DNA from: an uncultured Propionibacteriaceae bacterium
GTDB taxonomy: Bacteria > Actinomycetota > Actinomycetes > Propionibacteriales > Propionibacteriaceae
DNA: 5,452 nucleotides
Direction: 5' to 3'
Assembly (NCBI GenBank): GCA_945875065.1
Contig: CAMCJC010000201.1
Coordinates: 1-5,452 of the forward strand
Each line of letters opens with the position of its first letter. Positions within the stretch are counted from its first letter, which is position 1. Shown here in pieces: positions 1-5,451 of this stretch. The notes beneath the pieces were generated by a model. It was not told where the DNA came from and ran no database searches. It was given only the letters and a program-made list of their open reading frames with translations. Made by a program: the position numbers and the translations under genes.

Positions 1-32
1 AACAGTACTACCATACATGGCGAAACGGAAAA

Positions 33-1124
33 ATGGGAGTCGGGGTGCCGAACTTGGGAGCTTTCTATGTCGGGGGCTTTCCCCTGCCGGGGCACGAAAG
101 CCTGCCCATTGATCCTCGCCACCCCGCCGCGACAGGCGTCATCGCATTCGATCTCGGCTTTGACGGCGATACGGTGGTGGCTGCGGATATTCGGCCTGGC
201 TGGCTGCATCGCGGCGCCGAGAAGCTGTTCGAAGTGCGCGACTACCGCGCACTGATCATGCTTGGTGATCGCCACGACTGGTTTTCCAGCACCACAGGTG
301 AGCTCGTGATCACCCTCGCTGTCGAACGAGCACTCGGCCTGATGCCTCCGACCCGCGCTATCTGGCTGCGTGCCCTTCTCGCCGAGCTAGCCCGTATTCA
401 CTCCCATCTGGCCTATCTCAGCGTTGTTACGAACACCTGGCCTGGGGTCGAGCGAATGCGCAAGGCATTCGTCGCGATCTCCGGCAATCGTGTGCATCCG
501 ATGCTGTGCCGCGTCGGGGGGTTGTCGGCCGACGCGACGTCGGCCTGGCTGGCCGACGTCATCGCGGCTCAGGAGGTCGTGGGACGCCTCGCACGCGCCG
601 CTCTGGCGGCATTGGAGGGCACGGAGCGGTTCCGGGGCCTCGCAGCCCTAGACGCGGCCGCGTGCCGGCAGTACGGCGTAACGGGACCCGCGGCCCGGGC
701 CGCTGGCCTGGACATCGACGCGCGCCGCACCGGTCTGCTGGCCGAAATGTTCGAGCCGGTATCGGTCGGCCAAGCGGGGGACGCTCATGATCGTCTGAAG
801 TTGCTCGCTGAGGAGATCTTGGCGTCGGCGACGATGGTCCGTCGTCTCGCCACCGACCTGCCTGACGGACCGGTCTCGACGCCGTTGTCGCGCCGGCTGA
901 AGGTGCCAGAGGGCGAACATGTCGCCGAAGTCGAGGCACCGTGGGGCATAGCGAGCGTCCTGCTGGTTTCCCGGGGCGGCCAGACGCCGTGGCGGCTCGC
1001 GCTGCGCACCCCGACGTTCCACAACGTCGCGGCCCTGGAGCGGGCCCTGGTAGGGACCCGCCGCGACCGTCTGATCGATGCCATCACCTCGCTCGGCTAC
1101 GCCGTCGGCGATCTCGACAAGTAG
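33..1124 (+). CDS. NuoD-like (complex I 49-kDa / hydrogenase large-subunit family) protein, divergent and orphan
   Basis: This 363-aa protein follows NuoD along its whole length. HPAATG (30-35) matches the HPxxHG loop, GWLHRGAEKL (56-65) the GYLHRGxEKL motif, and LGDRHDW (77-83) the DRxDY motif. LAVERALGLMPPTRA (95-109) and LLAELARIHSHL (115-126) match the conserved helices. YGVTGPAARAAG (214-225), GDAHDR (249-254), GPVSTP (279-284), the LVSRGGQTPWRL segment (311-322), RTPTFHN (325-331) and a terminal GDLDK like GevDR follow in order. NuoD usually has about 400-440 residues. This copy lacks roughly 10 residues after SHL and the ME..HFK helix. It has no CxxC pairs, so it is not a nickel hydrogenase. 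The quinone-site His and Tyr are replaced by Thr34 and Trp83. No other nuo gene is visible. The start is uncertain: ATG at 33 has only a weak purine stretch upstream, while in-frame GTG at 45 has GGAG five bases before it. Family assignment is firm; function is unknown. Confidence 0.85.
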   Translation: MGVGVPNLGAFYVGGFPLPGHESLPIDPRHPAATGVIAFDLGFDGDTVVAADIRPGWLHRGAEKLFEVRDYRALIMLGDRHDWFSSTTGELVITLAVERALGLMPPTRAIWLRALLAELARIHSHLAYLSVVTNTWPGVERMRKAFVAISGNRVHPMLCRVGGLSADATSAWLADVIAAQEVVGRLARAALAALEGTERFRGLAALDAAACRQYGVTGPAARAAGLDIDARRTGLLAEMFEPVSVGQAGDAHDRLKLLAEEILASATMVRRLATDLPDGPVSTPLSRRLKVPEGEHVAEVEAPWGIASVLLVSRGGQTPWRLALRTPTFHNVAALERALVGTRRDRLIDAITSLGYAVGDLDK

Positions 1125-1132
1125 GGAGAAAA

Positions 1133-1166
1133 ACCGATCCCGCCGAGTGGTCTCGACGGGATCGGT
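1133..1166 (-). terminator. Rho-independent terminator between convergent genes
   Basis: A perfect 10-bp inverted repeat (1133-1142 with 1157-1166) is followed inward by one mismatch, four more pairs (CGAG 1144-1147 with CTCG 1152-1155) and a 4-base loop. Read on the minus strand it lies 15 bases past the stop codon of the coiled-coil membrane gene and runs straight into five T (plus-strand A at 1129-1133), a classic intrinsic terminator. On the plus strand it follows the NuoD-like stop by 8 bases but has no T run after it, so it should be weaker in that direction. Confidence 0.85.
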
Positions 1167-1181
1167 CAGGTCGGTTCGGTA

Positions 1182-1844
1182 TCAGGCCTGCTTGCGGACG
1201 GGCTCGGCTTCCTCGCGGACGATCAAGGCCATCTTTTGCAGGTGGACCATCGTCGGGTCCTCACCCTCTTCCCAGAGGTCCTCGACGTCGGAGGCCTCCG
1301 GCACGAGCAGCTCGACGATGTTCTCGGTGTTCTCGGGATGCTCCTCGACCTCCGCCTTGGCCGCCTGGATGCTGGCCAACTGGGCCTCGAGCTCCGCGAT
1401 GCGGGTCTGAAGGGTGTCGATGCGAGCCTGGCGCTCAGAGACCTCGCTGCGCAGCCACACCGCGTTGCCACGCATGGTGCTCAGTTCGGAGTTGGCGGAG
1501 CCGAGCTGACGACGCAGCGAGTCGATGACCTCCTGCAGCTTCTCGGCGCGGCCGTTGAACCGCTCGATCATCGCGAGGGCATCGGCGTGGTGGCGCGCCG
1601 CCTGCTCCTTGCGGAGGTTGACTTCGTAGCGGATCGACTCGGCGTGCTCGGCGCGCTCGCGGCGAAGCTCGCCCCACGCGACCATCACGGCGGCGAAGGC
1701 CATCCCGACGGCCAGCACCGCGCCGGCCCGGATTACCCACTCGCCTCCGAACAGCGACGCGACCACCACGAGGGTGCCCACGCTGAGGATGGCGATAGCG
1801 ATCTTGCGTTCTTGAGAGCTGTTGACAGCGTGTCGTCCGGCCAT
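1182..1844 (-). CDS. Two-TM membrane protein with long coiled coil (DUF6779-like)
   Basis: The protein has 220 aa. It starts with a short polar N-terminus, then two hydrophobic helices at about 14-33 and 36-57 joined by a very short turn (FGGEW), so both ends should lie on the same side, probably the cytoplasm. From about 60 to 168 it is a charged, Leu-rich heptad-like stretch (SEVSERQARIDTLQTRIAEL and similar) that should form a coiled coil. An acidic segment (166-197) and a short C-terminal helix follow. No catalytic motif is visible. Its place after the DUF3180 gene is that of M. tuberculosis Rv3604c, which from memory is clearly longer; the DUF6779 assignment rests on topology and position, not a search. 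There is no Shine-Dalgarno before the ATG, but a -10-like hexamer sits six bases upstream, so it is probably expressed from its own leaderless promoter. A role as scaffold or division/envelope protein is possible but unsupported. Confidence 0.8.
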   Translation of the reverse strand: MAGRHAVNSSQERKIAIAILSVGTLVVVASLFGGEWVIRAGAVLAVGMAFAAVMVAWGELRRERAEHAESIRYEVNLRKEQAARHHADALAMIERFNGRAEKLQEVIDSLRRQLGSANSELSTMRGNAVWLRSEVSERQARIDTLQTRIAELEAQLASIQAAKAEVEEHPENTENIVELLVPEASDVEDLWEEGEDPTMVHLQKMALIVREEAEPVRKQA

Positions 1845-1881
1845 GGCGTCAGGTTACGGGTCATAAGAGGCCTTTAGTCAA
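1845..1881 (-). promoter_or_regulatory. Predicted leaderless promoter of the coiled-coil membrane protein gene
   Basis: On the minus strand TTGACT (1881-1876, five of six matches to TTGACA) and TAACCT (1856-1851, fits TANNNT) are separated by 19 bases. The -10 ends six bases before the ATG at 1844, so transcription would start at or next to the A of the start codon. This is the usual geometry of leaderless actinobacterial genes and fits the missing Shine-Dalgarno. The spacer is 1-2 bases longer than the optimum. Confidence 0.5.
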
Positions 1882-1947
1882 CAAAACGCCGCGACACGAC
1901 GATTTTTTCGCGTCCGCAGCGTCTCGTTCGCACAAGTTTACTGCGCA

Positions 1948-1967
1948 TGTCGGCCGCATCGCCGACA
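1948..1967 (-). other. Hairpin downstream of the DUF3180 gene (possible weak terminator)
   Basis: TGTCGGC (1948-1954) and GCCGACA (1961-1967) form a perfect 7-bp GC-rich stem with a 6-base loop, 20 bases past the DUF3180 stop. There is no T run after it on the minus strand. It may be a weak terminator or an mRNA 3'-end element dividing the fol genes from the next gene. Confidence 0.4.
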
Positions 1968-1987
1968 ACACGCACGTGGCGATGCAC

Positions 1988-2479
1988 TCAGGCTGGGTCC
2001 GGGGCGGGCATGACCTGGGTGCCATGCTCGTCGTCGTCATCGTCGACTATGCATTTGCGTTCCAGGTACCAGCCGACCCACGCGAAGACGGTGGCGACGA
2101 CGATCGTCACGCCGCCGACCAGGGCGCGACCGGCCGGGGCCTCGGCGCGAAGGTTCAGCAAGGCGCGGCCGACATAGACGACATGACCGCCGGCCAAAAT
2201 CGCACCGGTCAGGATCATCGATTTCGCCACGACTAGGGCGCGGACCGCCTCTTCGGCGGTGACGCGGCGCTCCTCCAGGCGACCGGGCAAGGCGCGCGCA
2301 TAGATGAACGCCCCGACGCCGATCGCCGCCAAAAGACCCGGGACGGTCCACGGGACCTGGGGCGGGAACTGCCCGAGCAGGGACAACGCGCCGAGCCCGA
2401 CCACGCCGACCACCGCGCCCGCGAGCGCAGCCAGGGCGACGTCGCGGACGGTGGTCAGCGCCAGCTTGGGTTTCGTCAA
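1988..2479 (-). CDS. DUF3180 family four-helix membrane protein
   Basis: This 163-aa integral membrane protein has four hydrophobic segments at about 11-35, 44-64, 81-103 and 116-139. The loop between helices 2 and 3 is charged (GRLEERRVTAEEAVR). The third helix carries the small-residue pattern AKSMILTGAILAGGH, typical of the DUF3180 proteins that follow folK in actinobacteria (Rv3605c in M. tuberculosis). The short tail has five Asp and one Glu (146-151). The start codon is TTG at 2479, chosen because it overlaps the folK stop in TTGA and because GGAG (2488-2485) lies five bases upstream. The biochemical role is unknown; constant linkage to folate genes suggests a link with pterin/folate metabolism or merely co-expression. 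Family call is from helix pattern plus position. Confidence 0.85.
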   Translation of the reverse strand: MTKPKLALTTVRDVALAALAGAVVGVVGLGALSLLGQFPPQVPWTVPGLLAAIGVGAFIYARALPGRLEERRVTAEEAVRALVVAKSMILTGAILAGGHVVYVGRALLNLRAEAPAGRALVGGVTIVVATVFAWVGWYLERKCIVDDDDDEHGTQVMPAPDPA

Positions 2480-3039
2480 CGCCGCTCCGGGATGGGGATG
2501 ACGACGTCGTCGCGCCGTGTGACGCCGGTGACGTCGACCTCCTTGACCAGGTCAGCGACCGGTCCCTGGCCTGGGAGTTCCGCGGCCGGGTCGACGTCGA
2601 GCCATGGTACGAGGACGAACGCCCGTTCGTGGGCGCGCGGGTGCGGCAGTTCGAGGGCCTCCTCGGATGCGCGCTTGCCGAAGACGATGATGTCGATGTC
2701 GAGGGTCCGCGGTCCGTTGCGGCTCGCCCGTTGGCGCCCGAGTGTCGTCTCGATCGCCTGAGTGCGGTCCAGGACCGTCATCGGCTCCATCGTGGTCTCG
2801 GCTAGAACGATGAGGTTCAGGAAGTCATTCTGCTCGGGTCCGCCACCGACCGGCTTGGTCTCGTACACGGGCGAGACATCAACGACGATGAGCCCCGGCG
2901 TATCGGCCAGGTACTCGATGGCATGCTTTAAGGTGCGGGGAGAGTCGCCGACATTCGACCCGAGGGACAGCACCACTTGGGAAATGGGGCGGAGGTTTCC
3001 GAGGGTGTCGACGTCGATATCCAGTGGCCCATGGCTCAT
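2476..3039 (-). CDS. folK: 6-hydroxymethyl-7,8-dihydropterin pyrophosphokinase (HPPK)
   Basis: The cytoplasmic enzyme transfers pyrophosphate from ATP to 6-hydroxymethyl-7,8-dihydropterin, making the substrate of FolP. The 187-aa protein shows the HPPK landmarks in order: LSLGSNVGD (24-32), SPVYETKPVGG (56-66) for pterin binding, the NDFLN segment (71-75), and GRQRASRNGPRTLDIDI (101-117) with the two Mg-binding Asp (114, 116) and flanking Arg. LPHPRAHERAFVLVP (131-145) completes the fold. About 20 residues precede the usual start of the fold, an N-terminal extension common in actinobacteria. ATG at 3039 overlaps the folB stop as ATGA, and AGGAG (3050-3046) sits six bases upstream, so the start is well supported. 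The gene ends in a TTGA overlap with the DUF3180 gene. Confidence 0.97.
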   Translation of the reverse strand: MSHGPLDIDVDTLGNLRPISQVVLSLGSNVGDSPRTLKHAIEYLADTPGLIVVDVSPVYETKPVGGGPEQNDFLNLIVLAETTMEPMTVLDRTQAIETTLGRQRASRNGPRTLDIDIIVFGKRASEEALELPHPRAHERAFVLVPWLDVDPAAELPGQGPVADLVKEVDVTGVTRRDDVVIPIPERR

Positions 3040-3389
3040 TGCTTACTCCTGGTGATCGTGACGGAAACGTCGGTGAAGTCGTGGGGCACGGGCGCCTGCG
3101 GCTTATGGACCGTGACGCGAACGCGCTGGACGAGCGGCTGTGCCAGAACCACGTCGGCGATGCGGCCGGCGAGCGTTTCTATTAGATGGCACGGCTCGCC
3201 TTCGATCTCCGCACGCACGGCGGCGGCGACCTCGGCGTAGTTGACAGTGTCCGCGAGCGAGTCGCTGCGGGTTTCCAGTGGGAGTTCGAGGAACAGGTCG
3301 ACGACGAACCGCTGCCCCAGCTTCCGTTCCTCCGGCAGAACACCGTGGAATCCGAAGGCAGTCAGGCCGGTAACGGCAATCTGGTCCAT
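3036..3389 (-). CDS. folB: Dihydroneopterin aldolase
   Basis: The enzyme cleaves 7,8-dihydroneopterin to 6-hydroxymethyl-7,8-dihydropterin and glycolaldehyde, the step before FolK; the family forms octamers in the cytoplasm. The 117-aa length is usual. TGLTAFGFHGVLPEERKLGQ (8-27) is the family signature and contains the catalytic-site Glu (21). VNY (49-51) supplies the pterin-stacking Tyr51, LIETLAGRIA (69-78) the binding Glu71, and VHKPQAPVP (94-102) the active-site Lys96. I chose ATG at 3389. A GTG at 3392 is in frame, but the very good Shine-Dalgarno GGGAGG would then stand only one base from the start; with ATG the gap is four bases. The gene is preceded by a 51-base gap after folP, and it overlaps folK in ATGA. 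Confidence 0.97.
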   Translation of the reverse strand: MDQIAVTGLTAFGFHGVLPEERKLGQRFVVDLFLELPLETRSDSLADTVNYAEVAAAVRAEIEGEPCHLIETLAGRIADVVLAQPLVQRVRVTVHKPQAPVPHDFTDVSVTITRSKQ

Positions 3390-3392
3390 CAC

Positions 3393-3399
3393 ACCTCCC
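3393..3399 (-). promoter_or_regulatory. Strong Shine-Dalgarno of folB
   Basis: GGGAGGT on the minus strand is one of the best matches to anti-Shine-Dalgarno in the window. Its position decides for ATG at 3389 over GTG at 3392. A free-standing strong site fits the fact that folB, unlike its neighbours, is not coupled to the previous gene by an overlap. Confidence 0.75.
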
Positions 3400-3406
3400 T
3401 TTAATT

Positions 3407-3427
3407 CAGGTTACCGCCTTAACCCTG
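3407..3427 (-). other. Small hairpin in the folP-folB gap
   Basis: CAGGTTA (3407-3413) can pair with TAACCCTG (3420-3427) with a single bulged C and a 6-base loop. It lies just upstream of the folB ribosome binding site in the only real gap between the fol genes. It could slow or process the transcript, but the stem is short and may be chance. Confidence 0.25.
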
Positions 3428-3440
3428 GGGTGTTGACCGA

Positions 3441-4235
3441 TCAGCTGTCGCGCGAGATCTCTTCGCCGACGGCGATGACGTCAAGTTGGGAGCGCACCTC
3501 GTGCGTCCGCACCGCCCAGATGCCCTTGAGCGCGCACCACGTTGTGACCGCGGCTGTGGCGACGTCGCGGCCCTGCGGCTCGCGGCCGCCGAGGATCTCG
3601 CCAAGGAAGCGCTTGCGGCTGACCCCGACCAGCACCCGGTGCCCGAGGCTCTGGAAGCGGTCGAGGCGACGCAGCAGCTGCCAGTTCTGCTCGGATGTCT
3701 TGGAAAAGCCAATGCCGGGGTCGAGGATGATGCGTTCACCCGGAATGCCAGCGGCGATAGCGGCATCGCGCCGCGTCACCAGCTCTGCCACGACGTCCTC
3801 GACGACATCGCCGTATCTCGTGTGCTCCTGCATGGTCGTGGAATGGGCGCGCCAGTGCATCGCGATGTACTCGGCATCGGCCTTCGCTACGGCCCTCAGC
3901 ATGTCCGGGTCGGCCAGGCCGCCGGAGACGTCGTTGACGATCTTGGCTCCAACGGCCGCTGAGGCGAGCGCCGTGCTCGCGCGCATGGTGTCTACGGAGC
4001 AGACGATTCCATCCCTCGCCAGAGCCTCGATCACCGGTACGACCCGCGCGATTTCCTCGTCCTCGGGAACCCGTTCGGCTCCGGGCCGCGTCGACTCGCC
4101 ACCGACGTCGACGATGCCCGCACCCTGCGAGGCCAGGAACCGGCCGTGCTCGACGGCCGCGGCAAAGGTGTCGTGGCTGCCGCCGTCGGAGAAGGAGTCT
4201 GGGGTGACGTTCAGCACCCCCATCACGAGCGTCAT
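3441..4235 (-). CDS. folP: Dihydropteroate synthase
   Basis: The enzyme condenses dihydropterin pyrophosphate with p-aminobenzoate to give dihydropteroate; it is the sulfonamide target. The 264-aa TIM-barrel protein has the full set of motifs: MGVLNVTPDSFSDGG (5-19), DVGGESTRPGA (43-53), SVDT (80-83), NDVSGG (101-106), LDPGIGFSK (171-179), VGVSRKRFLGE (203-213) and a terminal RTHEV (243-247), where many homologues have VHDV. The residues that mutate in sulfone/sulfonamide-resistant M. leprae (Thr and Pro of ESTRPG) are wild type here (Thr49, Pro51). It resembles active FolP1 rather than the degenerate FolP2. ATG at 4235 overlaps the folE stop in ATGA with no recognisable Shine-Dalgarno, so initiation probably depends on ribosomes ending folE. 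An ATG at codon 5 exists but lies directly at the first conserved motif and is less likely. Confidence 0.97.
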   Translation of the reverse strand: MTLVMGVLNVTPDSFSDGGSHDTFAAAVEHGRFLASQGAGIVDVGGESTRPGAERVPEDEEIARVVPVIEALARDGIVCSVDTMRASTALASAAVGAKIVNDVSGGLADPDMLRAVAKADAEYIAMHWRAHSTTMQEHTRYGDVVEDVVAELVTRRDAAIAAGIPGERIILDPGIGFSKTSEQNWQLLRRLDRFQSLGHRVLVGVSRKRFLGEILGGREPQGRDVATAAVTTWCALKGIWAVRTHEVRSQLDVIAVGEEISRDS

Positions 4236-4792
4236 CGGGCCGAGATGAGGCTCATCGCCTCGGCTCGGGTGGCTGGGTTGCGGAGGATGCCGCGGACCGC
4301 GCTCGTGATGGTTTTAGAGCCGGGCTTGCGGACGCCTCGCATCGTCATGCACATGTGTTCGGCCTCGACAACTACGATCACGCCCCGGGCGCCAAGGTGC
4401 GTCACCAGGGCGTCGGCCACCTCCGAGGTCAGGCGCTCCTGCACCTGCGGGCGCCGGGCGAAGGCATCAACGAGGCGCGCGAGCTTCGACAGGCCGGTTA
4501 CTTTCCCGCCGCCGGGGATATAGCCGACGTGAGCATGCCCGACGAACGGCAGTAGGTGATGCTCGCAGCAGCTGGTCAATTCAATGTCGCGGACCAGCAC
4601 CAACTCCTCGTGGTCGATGTCGAAGGTCGTAGCCAGAATCTCGGCCGGGTCCTGAGCCAGACCTGCGAACAGCTCTGAATACGAACGCGCGACCCGCGCC
4701 GGCGTCTCGGCCAACCCGTCGCGGTCAGGGTCCTCGCCGATCGCGAGTAGCAGTTCACGCACGGCGGCCTCGATGCGAGGGGCGTCGATCAC
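4232..4792 (-). CDS. folE: GTP cyclohydrolase I
   Basis: The enzyme opens the guanine ring of GTP to form 7,8-dihydroneopterin triphosphate, the first step of folate synthesis; the family forms toroidal decamers. With GTG at 4792 the product has 186 aa, close to the family norm. IGEDPDRDGLAETPARVA (18-35) begins the conserved core. SCCEHH (74-79) gives zinc ligands Cys76 and His79 and the catalytic His78, GKVTGLSKLAR (96-106) and RRPQVQERLT (113-122) follow, and HMCMTMRG (146-153) gives the third zinc ligand Cys148. The zinc-dependent type IA form is therefore intact. The frame stays open another 68 codons upstream, but that part lies over the ftsH 3' end and is low-complexity Ala/Pro. GTG at 4792 overlaps the ftsH stop as GTGA and has AGGGG seven bases upstream, so it is preferred. 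Confidence 0.96.
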   Translation of the reverse strand: MIDAPRIEAAVRELLLAIGEDPDRDGLAETPARVARSYSELFAGLAQDPAEILATTFDIDHEELVLVRDIELTSCCEHHLLPFVGHAHVGYIPGGGKVTGLSKLARLVDAFARRPQVQERLTSEVADALVTHLGARGVIVVVEAEHMCMTMRGVRKPGSKTITSAVRGILRNPATRAEAMSLISAR

Positions 4793-5451
4793 CGACGATC
4801 CCCTGGCGATGGTGGGGCCCAGTTTCCTGGCTGCGTCGGCGGCATCAGCTGGCCGGGCGGCATCGGGGGCTGGCCGGGGGGCACCGGCGGCAGCTGCTGC
4901 CCGGCCGGACGGCCCGGAACCTGCGGTGGGTTCATCGTCGGCGGCACCTCGACCGGCGGGATGTTCGACGGGACGCGCGTTTCCGAACCGGTCCATGCGG
5001 GTCGGGCGGGCCGGCGCTTCAGTGGCTTGAACACTTCGGCTACCTCTGCCTTGTTGAGAGTCTCCTTCGCGAACAGCTGCCTGACCAGCTCGTCGAGCAC
5101 TTCGCGGTTCTCGACGAGGACGTCGAAGGCCTCCTGGTGGGCGGCGTTGATGAGTTTGGCGACCTCCTGGTCGATGACCGCCGCGGAGGATTCGGAAATC
5201 TCTTTGCTCGGCTGGGCGCCACGCATGCCCATGAACGGCTCGGAGTCGCAGCCGCCGAGCTGGACCGCGCCGACGCGTTCGCTCATGCCGTACTGCGTGA
5301 CCATGGCCCGCGCGACCTTCGTCGCCTTCTCGATATCGTTCTGCGCGCCGGTGGTGGGATCGTGGAAGATCAGCTCCTCCGCGGCCCGGCCGCCCATCAT
5401 GTACGCCATCTGGTCGAGGAGTTCGCCACGGGTGCGCGAGTACTTGTCGTC
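4789..5451 (-). CDS. ftsH: ATP-dependent zinc metalloprotease FtsH, C-terminal part (partial at window edge)
   Basis: Only the last 220 residues are inside the window; the AAA+ domain, HEXXH site and membrane anchors lie beyond the right edge. What is seen is the end of the M41 protease domain: LLDQMAYMMGGRAAEELIF (11-29), TGAQNDIEKATKVARAMVTQ (34-53) with the Asp (39) that corresponds to the third zinc ligand, then YGMSERVG (54-61). The helical segment SSAAVIDQEVAKLINAAHQE and the ETLNKAEVAEVFKPL end motif follow. The last 75 or so residues are a Pro/Gly/Gln-rich tail with repeated PPGQ, probably disordered, as in other actinobacterial FtsH. The protein degrades membrane and some soluble proteins at the cytoplasmic membrane. 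Its stop overlaps the folE start by 4 bases, tying the first folate enzyme to ftsH expression. Confidence 0.97.
   Translation of the reverse strand, partial: DDKYSRTRGELLDQMAYMMGGRAAEELIFHDPTTGAQNDIEKATKVARAMVTQYGMSERVGAVQLGGCDSEPFMGMRGAQPSKEISESSAAVIDQEVAKLINAAHQEAFDVLVENREVLDELVRQLFAKETLNKAEVAEVFKPLKRRPARPAWTGSETRVPSNIPPVEVPPTMNPPQVPGRPAGQQLPPVPPGQPPMPPGQLMPPTQPGNWAPPSPGDRR
4800..4804 (-). promoter_or_regulatory. Shine-Dalgarno deciding the folE start
   Basis: AGGGG on the minus strand lies seven bases before GTG at 4792, inside the last codons of ftsH. It supports the short folE start over an ATG 204 bases further upstream. Confidence 0.65.

Noticed and set aside
9..14. TACCAT as a -10 element for the NuoD-like gene
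   Set aside because: It fits TANNNT, but the -35 region is outside the window and a single hexamer is too weak to support a call.
33..1124. NiFe-hydrogenase large subunit
   Set aside because: The fold is shared but both CxxC pairs that hold nickel are missing; the only cysteines are isolated (residues 159 and 211).
1236..1877. Plus-strand 213-codon open frame opposite the coiled-coil membrane gene
   Set aside because: It is a shadow of the GC-rich minus-strand gene. The minus-strand protein has clear membrane helices and heptads, while this product shows no recognisable family, and the terminator and promoter fit the minus strand.
1890..1912. CGCGA/TCGCG inverted repeat around a T6 run
   Set aside because: The stem has only 5 pairs with a 13-base loop, within chance expectation for GC-rich DNA.
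3241..4248. Plus-strand 335-codon open frame across folP and folB
   Set aside because: It lies antisense to two strongly conserved enzymes, and its product is Ser/Arg/Thr-rich low-complexity sequence typical of reading GC-rich genes backwards.
4311..4320. GTTTTAGAGC, identical to the start of a known type II CRISPR repeat
   Set aside because: It occurs once and is the reverse complement of codons in the conserved GSKTI part of FolE; there are no repeats, spacers or cas genes.
4793..4996. N-terminal extension of FolE
   Set aside because: It overlaps the ftsH coding end, is low complexity, and a better start with Shine-Dalgarno and 4-base overlap exists at 4792.
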